Positions 1 to 11,949 of a stretch of 64,000 nucleotides of DNA are shown here, piece after piece (the first letter of the stretch is position 1; every line of letters starts with the position of its first letter). The notes under the pieces are model-generated. The model was not told the origin of the DNA. It ran no database searches and saw only the letters and a program-made list of their open reading frames with translations. The stretch covers positions 8,217,001 to 8,281,000 of the forward strand of contig BSWB01000002.1 of assembly GCA_033239125.1 (NCBI GenBank). The letters are read 5' to 3'. Both the position numbers and the translations under genes were made by a program. This stretch comes from Fagopyrum homotropicum. Taxonomy: Eukaryota > Streptophyta > Magnoliopsida > Caryophyllales > Polygonaceae.

Positions 1-778
1 AGAAGAGGTGCTTATATACGTACAGACTGAAACAGAAAGTTGTTAGGCATTTTGCTTATTTACATAAGACCCCTCTTTATTCTATATAATTGCATCATAT
101 ATTCCTACATTAACGTCTTCAAGGTGTGTTCGATACTGCGGGGGTTCTCCGGTCGGTGGAAGGTCTAGCAGGTCGAAGTCTCGCTGCCGGAGATCGTGAG
201 GAGCGGTTGTGCACAGGTCGGTCGGTTAGTGTGCGCAAGAGATAGAGACAGTAGAAAGGAGGACGAGATCTTACCAGTGGTGGCGTTGTGGTCCCGACGA
301 GAAACGCGAGGCTGCGACCGACGTTGGCGAGCGAGGACGGCGGAAGGCAGAAACGAGGAGGGCTGGGTATCGGTTTACAAGGTTAGCAGTAGATGAGGGA
401 CGGTATTCTCACGTAGCAGCTAGGTTAGAATACTAATTAGGTTTAGAATTAGTTTAGGTTAATTTTAATTAATTAGTTAGTAAGTGGGCCAACTGCAAGT
501 TTTTGGCAGAAATTGGGCTGAAGGCTTTTGGGCCAGAATTGGGCTGGTCCTTAAATGAAACAAATGGGTTGAAAGAATACTCGTTGTTCGCCCGGGATCG
601 ATAAAAGTACGGAATTAATTACGGGATTATTTACGGAATTATTTAAGTTATCATTTTATGTGAATCAAGGTCACATAAAATTGAAAATGGGAAACTTTTC
701 AAAAAAAATTAGAGCTTTCGTTGTATATATTTTTTATTTATAGGATAACGACCAGACCAACCTTGCTCTTATACTAGT
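1..778. other. No gene recognised; possible retroelement remnant
   Basis: I see no supported gene here. A 66-codon open frame at 196-396 has no recognisable domain and a composition like a GC-rich leader or repeat. The last ~40 bases (about 738-778) resemble the stretch beside the right copia LTR, including a primer-binding-like site, so this end belongs to the neighbouring retroelement. Confidence 0.4.
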
Positions 779-1231
779 TGTTGGGAAAACATCTCACTTT
801 CGTGTTGGTAGAATGAGAATATGGACTAATTAAGTCAATGACTTAATTGATACAAACTCACTTATATTTTGTAAAGAAGGAATTTTACAAGACTTTTGTG
901 TGGGCACTCTCACAACTTGCTTAGCTTGCTTGAGCTCTTAACTTGTGGATGATACAAATCTACAAATTCTCCACCTATTTATAGCGGGAGGAGATCACAT
1001 TACCTACACAATAATCTAGGAAGATATATGAAAAGAGAATTCTAGAATTACACAAATTCCTAGGAGATATTTTAGAAGAGAATTCTAGATTAGTTCTAGA
1101 CTAATCTTATCCAGATCTTTCTTCTCTAGATTATTCTCCACAATGGACTCTTCGTAATTGGATCTTGGTCCATTGGACTTATATCCAATTAGTTTGATAA
1201 CCCATTTGGCTTGATTAAGGAGGGGCCAACA
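779..1231 (-). repeat. Copia 3' LTR (left copy)
   Basis: About 453 bp, aligned by eye with 5151-5626. It has the same TGTTGGG start and CCAACA end, with scattered substitutions and a few indels. The right copy has an extra stretch near its end. The divergence suggests the insertion is not recent. Confidence 0.88.
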
Positions 1232-1246
1232 ATTCTCCCCCTCACG
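1232..1246 (-). other. Copia polypurine tract
   Basis: On the minus strand this is a purine run around GTGAGGGGGAGAA, abutting the 3' LTR. This is the expected plus-strand primer for copia elements. Confidence 0.85.
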
Positions 1247-1325
1247 ACTCAATCATGTGATACGAGGCCGGTACCTTGACAACAATCTTCAAACTTCTTG
1301 GTCGGTATTACCTTGGTCATAATGT

Positions 1326-4300
1326 CTAACCAGTTCTCATATTATGTACCTTGCCAAGTTGCAGAAGCTTTTCTTTAAGAACATCTCGGATCCAGTGATG
1401 TCGTATATCGATGTGCTTCGAGCGGGAGTGAAGAGTTGAAATCTTTTTCAAGTGAATTGTGCTTTGATTACACATTGCAAGATATATCGCTTTGATTACC
1501 TTGCCAAGTTGAATTCTTTGCTTCAGTGGTGGACAAGGCAATACTCTTTTGTAGCTTTGATTGCCAGGAAACAGCTCCCTTGCGAATGTAATCACAACCC
1601 TGACGTCGATTTCCTGGAATCATTATCACCGGCCCAGTCGGCATCTGTGTATCCTTGTAGTATAGGCTTCTATTTTCCGAAGCATAAGCACCTACTAGTA
1701 GTGCCTCGTAGATATCGGAGGATCCATTTCACTGCAACCCAATGTTACTTTCTTGGATTTGCTAGGAAGCGACTCACTACTCCAATTGTATACGCAATGT
1801 CGGGCCTAGTGCACACCATGGCATACATAAGGTTGCCTACTGCCGACGCATAAGGGATCTTCTTCATATCTTGCTTCTCTTGTTCACTAGTTGGGCATTA
1901 CTTTGAGCTTAACTTAAAGTGCCCAGCAAGTGGTGTGCTTTACCGGCTTAGCTTGGTCGATATTGAATCTCTCTAGCACCTTTTCAATGAATCTTTCTTG
2001 GGATAGCCACAACATCTTATGTGATCGATCACGAGTGATCTTCATCCCAAGAATTTACTTTGCCGGTCCTAAATCTTTCATAGCAAAGCTCTTGCTCAAA
2101 TCTTTCTTAAGAGCAGCTATCTTGTTACGATCATGAACTACTATTAACATGTCATCGTCATAAAATAAGAGTATGAGAAAGTCGCCACTAGCTTACCTCT
2201 TCATGAAGACACATGGGTCACAAGGATTCTTCTTGAAGTCATGATCTGCCATGAAAGAGTCGAACTTCTTGTACCACTGTCTTGGTGCCTGTTTTAGCCC
2301 ATAAAAACTCTTCGTTAGTCAGCAGACTAGATTCTCCTTGCCTGGTTCTTTGAATCCTTCGTTGCTCCATGTATATCTCCTCTTCAAGATCTCCATGGAG
2401 AAAGGCAGTCTTGACGTCGAGTTGTTCGATCTCCAAGTCCAGAGCAACTATTATACCAAGAACAACTCGGATTGATGACATCTTCACTACCAGAGAGAAT
2501 ATCTCTTCAAAGTCGACGCCTTTCTTCTGTTTGAATCCTTTTACGACCAATCGAGCTTTATGCCGAGGCTTTGAGTTTTCATCCTCCAATTTATTCGGTA
2601 TACCCATCTGTTCTTCAAAGCTCGCCTCCAATTTGGTAGCTCTACCAACTCATATGTGTGGTTTTCATGCAAGGATTCCATTTCATCTTGCATGGCTCTT
2701 ACCCACTCACTCTTGTGGGTGTCGTTCATAGCCTCCTTGTGGCTTTGAGGCTCCCCCTCATCTGTGAGAGTCATGTATTCGTCCGGAGTGTATTTGAAGT
2801 AGGACCACTCTCTTTATTATTGTCGCTTCTTGGTGTGACTTCTTCTGAAGTGATTTCTCGTGTAGGAGAAGGATGAGGGTCCACGTTGCTCCTTTTGACG
2901 CTTGTTCTTGGTTTCTCTTACCGTTGAATATCTTCAATTGTTTGATCTTCAAAGAATACCACATCTCGACTTCTAACTATCTTGTTGGTGGTCGGATCCC
3001 ATAGCCGGTATCCAAGTTCATCTCTGGGTGAGCCAAGATAGATACATTCTTTGGTCTTAGCATCAAGTTTGGCACGTTCGTCCCTGGGTATTTGAACGAA
3101 TGCCGGCACCCGAACACATTTATATGGTCATAAGAAACCTTCTTTCCTGACCAAACTTCCTCTGGGGTGTCTCCATCTTGAGGAACAGACGGCGTAAGGT
3201 TGACAATGTCTGCGACGATCTTCACAACTTCTCTCCAAAACGACTTGGGTAATTTTGCGTGCGATAGCATACATAGAACTCTTTCTGTGATTGTTCGGTT
3301 CATTCTCTCTACAAGCCCGTTCAGTTGTGGTGTCTTAGGTGGCGCCTTCTCTATCCTGATCCCATGAGATCCGTAGTATGCCTCGAACAGACCTCGATAT
3401 TCTCTTTCATTGTCAGATTGGACACTCTTGAGCTTTTGTTAAGTTTCTCGTTCTACCCGAGCAACAAAATCCTTGAATGCATCAAGAACTTGGTCTTTGG
3501 TCTTTTGGAGATGAACCCATACCTTCCTTGAGTGGTCGTCTATGAAGGTAAAAAAATATGACGCACCACCAAGGGATTTCTCGGTCATGGAGCAAACATC
3601 GGTGCGCACAAGATCTAGAATATTCTTTCTTCTTCTAGGTTGAGAAATGAGAAGACGTTGGAAGAAAACTCTATGTTGTTTGCCAGCTAAACAATCGGCA
3701 CAAGGGTCAAGAGAGTTACCTTGCACCTTTGGGGGGAGATGTCTTCGCGCTAGTGTGTGAAGACCCTTCTCGCTCATGTGTCCGAGCCTTCGATGTCATA
3801 GTTTCATGTCTTCTCCTGCGACATTGACTTCTCCTTTACAGAGCTTGGCTTGTGTCACGTACAATGACCTTTCCTTCTTTCTTGAGCCATTACCATGCTT
3901 CCTTGGATGAGCTTCCATTTGTCGCTGCCAAAGTGATTAACTAGGCCAAGATCATCAAGCTTTCCAGCTGATATGAGGTTGAGGCGTATATCCGGGACAT
4001 GCCTCACATCCTTAAGGGTAAGCTTGCATCCCGTATTTGATACCAAGATGATGTCTCCTATACCAACAATCTTGCTCCTATTTTGATTCATCATCTGGAC
4101 ATTACCAAAGTCACCGCTTTTGTAGGTTGAGAAGAAACTCTCATGAGGAGTGACGTGGAATGATGCACCGGAATCGACAATCCAAGAGCTATCGTTTGAG
4201 GCGATATTGAGGAAATTATCTTCTTCGATGAGATATACATCATCGCCTTCATCTGCCATAGCGGTCGTACCCTTGTCTTCCTCTCGCCTCTTTGTTGGGT

Positions 4301-5033
4301 TAATTTGGCCAGGCTTGACGTTGCCGGCCTTTTGATCTTTCTTAAGAAATTGGCATTATGATTTCTTATGGCCTATTTTTCCACAATAATAACAAGTTGG
4401 CCAAGAGCGTGACTTAGACAGACCTTGAGACTAGTCTCGGCTTCGTTTCATATTGCGCCCACGTGTATCGCTTCTACTCCCGTTGTCAATAATGTTCGCC
4501 TCATATTGGGTAGACGTGCCTCATTTGCTCCTTTTAACTTCTTCACCAAGGAGGCTATCACTAACGGCGTCCATGGTGAGCTTCCCTTCCGAGGCTGAGT
4601 TACTAATAGTAACTACAAGAGTGTCCCAACTCTCTGGAAGGGAACTAAGGAGTAGAAGGGCTTGCAACTCATCTTCAAGTTTCATTCCAGCTTTACTTAG
4701 CTGATTTACGAGCCCCTTGAAAATTTTCAAGTGCTCGGTCATGTTTTGATCATCCTTGTACTCCATCTTCACCAACCGTTGAACTAGAACGGCTTTGTTA
4801 CGAAGCGTTTTCTTTTGAATCATGGACTCAAGTTCTGTCCATAATTCAAAAGCATTTGTATAAATAGATACATGTTCAAATAGAGATTTTTCGATGTACT
4901 TATGGATCATGGCGACTGCTTTCCGGTTTAAAAGCTCCAACTCCTTCTCGCTCTTCCCTTCGGGCTTATCCTTGTTGGTGATGGGCTCGTACAAATCCTT
5001 ACAATAAAGGTGGTCTTCATCATCGGCTTCCAA
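1326..5033 (-). pseudogene. Copia gag-pol polyprotein, broken
   Basis: Domains are read on the minus strand. Gag (UBN2-like) is at about 4521-5033. A CCHC-type zinc knuckle near 4345-4395 has a stop codon inside the motif. The aspartic protease with WIVDSGAS is at about 3855-4259, and the GAG-pre-integrase and integrase core are at 2918-3777, continuing in another frame to 3303. Reverse transcriptase with the copia signatures KARLVVKGFKQ and DVKTAFLHGDL is at 2239-2774. The RNase H tail with SKHIDIRHHWIRD is near 1326-1595. The pieces lie in different frames separated by stops, so no working polyprotein can be made. It is much below the usual length of about 1300 residues per single frame. 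Confidence 0.9.
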
Positions 5034-5136
5034 TAAAAATAATTATCCACCATGAGTTTGAACATCTCGCCATCGTGAACAACGGTAACCTCCATCTTGA
5101 CAACACGAGCTGAGGAATAATGATCGGACTAACCTT

Positions 5137-5148
5137 GCTCTGATACCA
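5137..5148 (-). other. Copia primer binding site
   Basis: The minus strand reads TGGTATCAGAGC, the usual complement of the 3' end of plant initiator tRNA-Met used by copia elements. It lies two bases from the 5' LTR, which fixes the orientation of the element. Confidence 0.9.
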
Positions 5149-5150
5149 GT

Positions 5151-5626
5151 TGTTGGGAAAACTTCCCACTTTCGTGTTGGTAGAATGGGAATATGGACTA
5201 ATTAAGTCAATGACTTAATTGATACAAACTCACTTATGTTTTGTGGAGAAGGAATATTACAAGACTTTTGTGTGGACACTCTCACAACTTGCTTAGCTTG
5301 CTTGAGCTCTCAACTTGTGGATGATAAAAATCTACAACCTCTCCACCTATTTATAGTGGGAGGAGATCACATTACCTACACAATAATCTAGGAAGATATT
5401 TGAGAAGAGAATTCTAGAATTACACAAATTCCTAGGAGATATTTTAGAGGAAATTTCTAGATTAGTTCTAGACTAATCTTATCTAGATCTTTCTTAGCTT
5501 ATCTTTTCTTCTCTAGATTATTCTCCACAATGAACTCTTCGTAATTGGATCTTAGCCCATTAAACTTATATCCAATTAGTTGGATAACCCATTTATTGAA
5601 TGAGCTTGATTAAAGAGGAACCAACA
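5151..5626 (-). repeat. Copia 5' LTR (right copy)
   Basis: About 476 bp, the partner of 779-1231. On the minus strand this is the 5' LTR: the primer binding site lies two bases beyond its inner end. Its outer edge directly joins isomerase pseudogene sequence at 5627. Confidence 0.88.
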
Positions 5627-5938
5627 ACCTTCAATCATCTTGTCCCTCAAAAGGGACCCGCCTCTACCCTTAACCAAATTCAGATGTTGGTCAACCTCAT
5701 CTACACCATCAATAGCAAGGTCAATAACTGGATATGTATCAAGATCAACCAAGGGAATCCCTACAAAAACAACTTGTTCAGGGGCCATCTTTAAAATAGG
5801 AATTCCAGCAATGTCCTTGAGTTTCTCTTGGTGTAATAGCTCGCCTATTCTAGCAACAGCATGCTTAGCAATAGACCCAGTTCCTAGGCCTATAACCATG
5901 CCAAATTCAACATATTCGACTGTCTTGTTAGCCGTTAT
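5627..5938 (-). pseudogene. Ribose-5-phosphate isomerase fragment (copy 5)
   Basis: This minus-strand fragment matches the middle of the intact isomerases, from the start of the phosphate-loop region (a changed GLGTGSIAKHAV) to just past the KGRGGSLLRDKMIEG motif. The acidic motif reads DGVDEVD, where the intact copies have DGADEVD. The 5' part is replaced near 5938 by unrelated AT-rich DNA, and the 3' part is cut by the copia LTR. It is clearly non-functional and more diverged than copies 2 and 3. Confidence 0.88.
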
Positions 5939-6162
5939 GTTTAATATTGATAAATAAAATATAATGATGTTGATTTTGTTGATATCTCAGATATCTTGCA
6001 TATCTCAGGCACGTTAGGGAGCTGGAAAATCGGTATTAGTTTCAACACTACATGCCAGAAACAAGACACCCTAAAGCAGCTCAAATAAGCATCACTACAA
6101 TAGGTCCATAGTCCATATACAATTGTCATGTGTGTTTTGTCTCTATAGTAGTTCTATGCTTT

Positions 6163-6300
6163 TTTTGCATGGAAATGAGAAACATCACCGGAACTTTATG
6201 AATAAGCAGTGACATATAAGTGAAATATAGTTGTTTTAATTCCGTTTTTGAAAGTGAAACTAAACGGGTCCTTAAGCCACTATTAGGTCCAAAAGTTCTA
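6163..6300 (+). repeat. Direct repeat, left copy
   Basis: Nearly identical to 6630-6768, with only a few substitutions by eye. The two copies are 467 bases apart in the same orientation. The sequence between them contains no recognised coding domain. This could be the LTR pair of a very short element or a local duplication. Confidence 0.75.
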
Positions 6301-6629
6301 ACCAGAGACAAAACACACATGACTAATACACTAGGGTTTATTAGACACTCAACCACAATCACTCAAAGTTTAACAAGTTATACACATGCACTAAGGTTGT
6401 TTCAAACTCGGTCTGGGTCAAAATTTTGGACCGATCCGGACAGTTTGATTAAGGGAATTCTGAAATTCGGGTTTTGGGTCTTCGATCTAGAGCACCAAAT
6501 GGAAAAGAATCAAACCAGAAATGTACCAAATAGGATAAACAATAGTAGTGGTCATTCACCAAAAAAGACAGACCGTAAAAATGGTTGAGTTTGATAAATT
6601 TTTAATACCCTATATGGAAAAACAATACA

Positions 6630-6768
6630 TTTTGCATGGAAATGAGAAACCATCACCGGAACTTTATGAATAAGCAGTGACATATAAGTGAACTATAGTT
6701 GTTTTAATTCCGTTTTTGAAAGTGAAACTAAACGGGTCCTTAAGCCACTACTAGGTCCAAAAGTTCTA
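6630..6768 (+). repeat. Direct repeat, right copy
   Basis: Partner of 6163-6300 in the same orientation. No primer binding site was seen after the left copy, so an LTR pair is not proven. Confidence 0.75.
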
Positions 6769-7107
6769 AAGTTTTGGTTTAAAGTCGGTTGAATCGAATA
6801 ATGTCGAATTTGAACAGATTAACAACTCTACCACATGCGGATCTTTTGATCTCTTTAACGTTAAATTTATGGTTTAAATATGTGTTACGTTTCTATAAAT
6901 AGCTTCCATTGAAATTTATGGTTTTGTTTGCTTCAATGTTACGTAAGATTTTCCCGTGTTGTATCCAAATCCAACCATATTAGGCGCCAGGCACTCTTCT
7001 TCTCTTCAAGCTCATACACGCATTCTCTTAAATCGTTTTGTTTGTGCCTATGCCAGTCACGTAAGATAAACCACTTTTCTTGAATTTGTTTACAATTATT
7101 TAGTTTT

Positions 7108-8690
7108 TGATAAGATCGAGATTTTGAAAATATCGGATCATTTCTCCTTGTTATTTGATTTTCAATTTATTCCTACTTATTATTGTCTTACAAGTCAATA
7201 GTCATAGGTAATGTTATCATAATATCAATCAAAATACGGTTTTATCAAAACATGATTTTCCCATAATATTTGTGAATTTATCAAATCCTAAATTTATTCA
7301 TGGTATTGGAACAATGATCCTAGACCTATCCGCGCCTAGAAAAACCAACTAACAAATCTGTTTATGAAGTTTTTTGGTCCGAATATCAATTTCTCGTGTT
7401 TAAGCTCGGTGTTTTGCATGACCCACCACTGACTTGAGAATGCATGATTCGCATGATAAGATCTCAATCGTGATAAGATTGCAAGATGGTGATAAGAAGA
7501 TCGAGATCGTTGAGATCTTATCATCGATATCGTTATAATGTCGAGATCATATCTCTTCCTTATTTGTTTTTGGCTGAATTAGCAATTAGGGCCTTTTACA
7601 CTATAGAGTTGAAATTTAGGACTATACCAATTACAAATTGAGAAATAGGGCTCCTACTTTACTAGACTAATTCATAAATATGATAAAAAGTTGACAAAAG
7701 TGATGACTAATGAGTGATGGCTGATGTGAGTGCTGATTGTGACACTTTTGATTGACATTTGGAGGGAATTTGGGGCAAAAAAAAACGCAGCCCTTTGCCC
7801 AGAAAAAATCCGCTTACCCAAAAATCTGCTTACCCAACTAATGTCACAATCATACCCAAAAATAAATTTGTCAAAGTACATAAACATACTCGAACACAAC
7901 ATACCCAATAAATCAAATATCAATATAAAATAATATTCATAAATTGGATCATATTTTATATTTATACCCAATTTAAACATCACTTAATACAAAATCCATA
8001 CCCAATTTAAATTTGTCATACCCAAAATTTTCAAAACTCGATATTGTACACAAACATCAATATCAAATGACATTTGATCATTACCCAAAAAAATTCGTTT
8101 GACACTTGATCATTATAACACATTTTGGGTAACCATAAAACATATTCACGATATCACTTTAAATATAACACATTTTGGATAACTATAAAACATATCCAAC
8201 ATTATAACACATTTTGGGTAAGTGTTTTGTAAGATATTGGTATGTTTGGGTAAGTGGTTTGTTCGTATGGTTATCAATGTAGTAGATCGAACATGGTAAG
8301 TGCATATCCTAATTTTGAAATCGTAATTTTTGGTAATCAAACATAAATCGTCATACAACACAAAAAACTAAATAATACACCTAACATACCCAAAAAATAA
8401 CAACTCAATTTCGTCATACAATACCCAAAAAATAAATAACACACCTAACATATGAACAATTAAGTGGGAGTCTCCCTCACTTTATTTAAAAAACCAAAAA
8501 GTATGAATAGTAAACATCCCATCAATATTTAAATATTGTGCAGTAGCATCATTTCAATGATGTCCTATTTCCCTAAGTGTAAGCCTAATTTTTATTGTTT
8601 TCTCTAGAGGCCCATTTTACAAAAGCAATATATAAAGGGTCTCATCTCCCTAATTTATTCTTTGTTTTTCAATATATTCCTAACTAGTGT
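7108..8690 (+). mobile_element. TRIM-like copia derivative (copy A), interrupted
   Basis: A short LTR-like repeat starting TGATAAGATCGAGA (7108) is followed by a degenerate primer binding site at 7301. Next come about 130 bases that still encode the tail of a copia RNase H (about 7350-7430), then a second LTR-like repeat from about 7450. Paralogues occur at 14402 and 27278. In this copy the second LTR is split by a ~1.1-kb insertion (7567-8664) that the paralogues lack. The right boundary is approximate. Confidence 0.65.
7567..8664. mobile_element. 1.1-kb insertion of unknown class
   Basis: The sequence is defined by comparison: at about 14830 and 27717 the paralogues run straight through from CTTCCTTATTTG to CAATATATTCC, while here ~1.1 kb intervenes. 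The insert has repeated CATTTTGGGTAA and ACCCAAAA motifs and weakly similar inverted ends (both with a GAAATAGG motif). It has no coding domain. It is probably a non-autonomous DNA transposon, but the class is unproven. Confidence 0.6.
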
Positions 8691-9156
8691 AATATTCATG
8701 TCATGCATGGATGTGATTTAGTTAAACTTTAATTTAGAAATATATTTTCTTTATTATTTTTTAAAATATCTCTACTTAATAATATTAGAATATTATCACT
8801 AACCAATTTAATATAAAGTATATAGAACAATTAGTGGTTATGTAATTATATACTATTATTTATCTAATCTATATATTTTACTACAACAAATGACATTAAT
8901 GCTGATGTGACGTTCCCACGTTTTTTCTTATATTAAATCTTTTACTAAATTATAAATTAAGCCAATAAATCTTTTCCACAAAAACTATTTTTAAAACTAA
9001 CTAGATCACAAATCCTTATAAATCGGAACAAGATCGGTTGGAACTAACATATCTAATTTGTTTTATCGACTAACTTATAACTGAATTACGATAATTTTAA
9101 AAAAAATTTAAAACTAACAAGATCACGATTTTTATAAATCAGAACATTATTAGTTA

Positions 9157-9832
9157 CTAGTATAATACCCGCACCTTGTGCGGGTTTTGAAAAAAATGAG
9201 AAAGAATATTGTGAAATAAGTTTTTTTTATGTGCTTTTGTTTTGTATACTTCTCTAATCTAATCCTGCGTCCACAGCGCGCCACGTCATCAACCCGTGCT
9301 TTGTTTTAGTAAGTATAATAGATTTGGTTTCTATAAAATTATGATTTTAATAATAAAAGATTTTATGGTTTAAAAAATAGTGTAAAAAATAAAGATTTAT
9401 TGGCTTTAATTGTGGGAGCTCAATTTCAAAAATCCTGCGTCCACGGTGCGCCACGTCATCAACCCGTGCTCTGTTTTAGTAAGTATAATAGATATGGGTT
9501 CTATAAAATTATTATTTTAATAATAAAAGATTTTATGGTTTAAAAAATAGTGTAAAAAATAAAGATTTATTGGCTTTAATTGTGGGAGCTCAATTTCAAA
9601 AATCCTACGTCCACAACGCGCCACGTCATCAACCCGTGCTTTGTTTTAGTAAGTATAATAGATTTGATTTCTACAAAATTATTATTTTAATAATAAAAGA
9701 TTTTATGGTTTAAAAAATAGTGTAAAAAATAAAGATTTATTGGCTTTAATTGTGGGAGCTCAATTTCAAAAATCCCGCGTCCACAGCGCGCCACGTCATC
9801 AACCCGTGTTCTGTTTTAGTAAGTATAATAGA
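9157..9832 (-). mobile_element. Short non-autonomous Helitron with four stacked 5' ends
   Basis: On the minus strand the element starts TCTATTATACTTAC and ends with a hairpin (CCCGCAC, loop, GTGCGGG) ten bases before CTAG. It sits between A and T, as Helitrons do. The paralogous blocks keep the empty site: CAGTTATTACTAAC at 28182/28183 and CAATTATTACTAAC at 15308/15309. Inside, the 5' end of the element is repeated with a 170-bp period. There is no Rep/helicase gene. Confidence 0.85.
9261..9832 (-). repeat. 170-bp tandem repeat, about 3.4 copies
   Basis: Units begin at 9261, 9431, 9601 and 9771 and are nearly identical. Each ends at the Helitron 5' terminus motif. The period is too long and no spacers exist, so it is not a CRISPR array. 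Confidence 0.92.
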
Positions 9833-10190
9833 TTACTAACATATCTAATTTGTTTTATTTTAAAACTAACTAGATCACGATCTTTATAAATCGGAACAAA
9901 ATCAGTTGAAACTAACATATCTAATTTTTTTATCAATTAATCTATAACTGAATTACGATTATTTTAATATTTTTTTTAAAACTAACTTTATCACGATTTT
10001 TATAAATAGGAACATTTATAAGTTATTACTAACCTATCTAATTTGTTTTATTTTAAAACTAACTAGATCACGATCTTTATATATCGGAACAAGATCAATT
10101 GGAAGTAACATATCTAATTTGTTTTATCAATTAATTTATAACTGAATTACGATTATTTTTATACTTTTTTTAAAACTAACTTTTCAACTA

Positions 10191-10490
10191 CTTGTCCATA
10201 TTAAATTTCACAAGTAACAATCAATGCTTAAATTGAATTGAGTCATGATTTAAACCATTAAATTCTTCCAAAAATGGACAATTTTTATGGGTTTTTGTAT
10301 TTAGGGCGTTTATCATTCTGTTGGGTTCTCTTCCTGTCAACTTTTCACCAGCTTTTGAGGCCACTTTTAAGTCATAACAAATTGACGGGGCAGAGCTATG
10401 TGTTACGAGCAGAACAAAAGATGCCCTGTATATTATCCATGTTCAATATACAGCCATCGTTTGAGAAGACGATAGACTGAGCACTTCTGT
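10191..10490 (-). pseudogene. Fragment of an unidentified coding sequence (copy 1)
   Basis: Closely similar to 31941-32280. In the other copy the minus strand is open for 87 codons with a balanced composition. In this copy small indels and stops break the frame. I do not recognise the family. Both copies lie next to OPT, TRIM-like or copia debris, so it travels with the duplicated blocks. Confidence 0.55.
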
Positions 10491-11650
10491 TCTATTGATT
10501 GTCGTCAACAAAGAAACAAGAATCTAATCCCCGTATACATGAAAACCATAGTAGTGTTTATACGGAAGAACCCATGTGCTAAAAGGTAAAGAAGAGGGTA
10601 ATGGCTAGACCAACTACAAAACTGCTAGAAGGTAATCAACTTGAAATTATCGAAGATGTACAGGAATCTGTCTCAGAAATCATAGAGTTCAAAAACAGCC
10701 TGATATTTAACACCGATCTGTTAACTTATATAAGGGCATTCTTATACAATTTTCTCTAAAAAGTAACAATAATATATTTATTCTAGTTCAAAAACCTAGG
10801 AATTTCTATATGTATGTAATAATATATTTATTCCCGTCTTTTCAACTGCTACCAAACACCAAAAAACGTTCTCAGAAGAAATCTTCTCTCGTCATACCAG
10901 AGCATTCAGAGTGCTCGAGTTGAAGTTGCCGGCGGCGAAAGCTTCTCACAATCGACTCATCCAATCGTTGATTATGGAAACTGCTTATGTACATATGTTG
11001 CTGTTTATGTACATATGTTGTTGTGAAAATATTAATAACTAACTATATATGTATCAAATATGTAGTTTGTGTACATTTGGATAGGGATTTGATGATACAC
11101 AAACATATTTTGTGTGTACATATAACATGATGTCGATTATAATATGTACAGTTTTGTGTTTGCAGTCTCTGGTGATTATGCACATATTTTGCTGCGAAAA
11201 TGTTACTAACTAACTATATATGTGCATATGTTTGCAGTCTTTGCGATTATGTACATATGTTGTTGCGGAAATCTTATCAAGATTGATTCAATATCTTCGC
11301 CATGGATGAACGCAAGTTGGAAAGGACAAACATTCCGGAAAATATTTTGATTTCCTTAATAAATGGAGATAGTTTGATTCCCTTAATAAATGGAGAGAGA
11401 AAGATATTTATTTTCCCATTTTGTAATAATTAGTTGCTTAATAAATGGAGAGAGAAATATATTCTGATTTCTTTAATATCCTCTTTTTATTTTAATAAAT
11501 TTTTTTTATATAATCTGGATGGGCTTATTTTGTACTCATTATTAACTTGGGGCCCTTTATATGCTCATGGTTACAAAACATTCATACTCCCTCATTTCGC
11601 CCAAACAACCCTACTAAAAACAAAATGACTACTAGCCAAAGGCATTCTAA
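10491..11650. other. No gene seen; AT-rich DNA with TATGTACATATGTTG motifs
   Basis: Only short open frames without recognisable domains occur. From about 10985 to 11265 the motif TATGTACATATGTTG and close variants recur irregularly, and there is one TATTTATTCCCG-type duplication near 10760-10835. Confidence 0.5.
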
Positions 11651-11949
11651 GGGCCCGTTTGGTATCCATAGCTAGATATCAATATATTAGGTGTGAGTAT
11701 CGATATCGGTATCAAGATATGGGTGTGATAATGATATTCACCAGAGAAAGAGTTTTAGAGAGGAAAAATAAAAGAGGGGTATAAATATATGACATGTGAT
11801 ACCACTCCTTTTTGGAGTAAACAAAAAGGGGGAAAGTGTAATATAAGTATATCAAATTGATATCCATTTATTTATATACCAAACACCGGGTATAGATTTT
11901 TGTATGGAGATACTCATATCTCATCTAAATATGGATACCAAACACGCCC
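11651..11949. mobile_element. PIF/Harbinger-like (Tourist-type) MITE
   Basis: A 299-bp element with inverted ends: GGGCCCGTTTGGTATCCATA on the left and the inverse of GGGCGTGTTTGGTATCCATA on the right. It is flanked by a TAA direct repeat (11648-11650 and 11950-11952), the 3-bp duplication typical of this superfamily. There is no coding capacity. Confidence 0.85.

Larger units (their letters stand above)
779..5626 (-). mobile_element. Ty1/copia LTR retrotransposon, full structure but decayed
   Basis: The element reads on the minus strand and has two LTRs, both starting TGTTGGGAAAAC and ending CCAACA on the plus strand. A tRNA-Met-type primer binding site lies next to the right (5') LTR, and a polypurine tract lies next to the left (3') LTR. 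Internal domains are in copia order: gag, zinc knuckle, protease, integrase, reverse transcriptase, RNase H. All coding regions are broken by stops and frameshifts. The right flank begins inside an isomerase pseudogene, but the left flank is not isomerase sequence, so no target duplication matches and the locus is rearranged. The PBS-like site outside the left LTR is described separately. Confidence 0.9.
5939..7107. other. No gene; AT-rich DNA with a direct repeat
   Basis: No gene is recognised. The stretch holds two ~139-bp direct repeats (6163-6300 and 6630-6768), and from about 6805 the start of a block also found at about 14090 and 26940, containing the GGCGCC-GGCAC region that precedes the TRIM-like elements. 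Confidence 0.6.
8985..10190. repeat. AT-rich degenerate tandem repeat of about 110 bp
   Basis: The motifs GATCACGATTTTTATAAATC, GGAACTAACATATCTAATTT and TAACTGAATTACGATTATTT recur in the same order several times. The same array occurs at 15130-15709 and 28010-28560. A Helitron (9157-9832) is inserted in this copy. No gene is seen. Confidence 0.7.

Noticed and set aside
196..396. 66-codon frame near the window start
   Set aside because: Arg-rich composition typical of a GC-rich non-coding leader; no domain and no supporting structure.
9261..9832. CRISPR-like array
   Set aside because: The 170-bp units are contiguous with no unique spacers, and the DNA is plant; the units are Helitron 5' ends.
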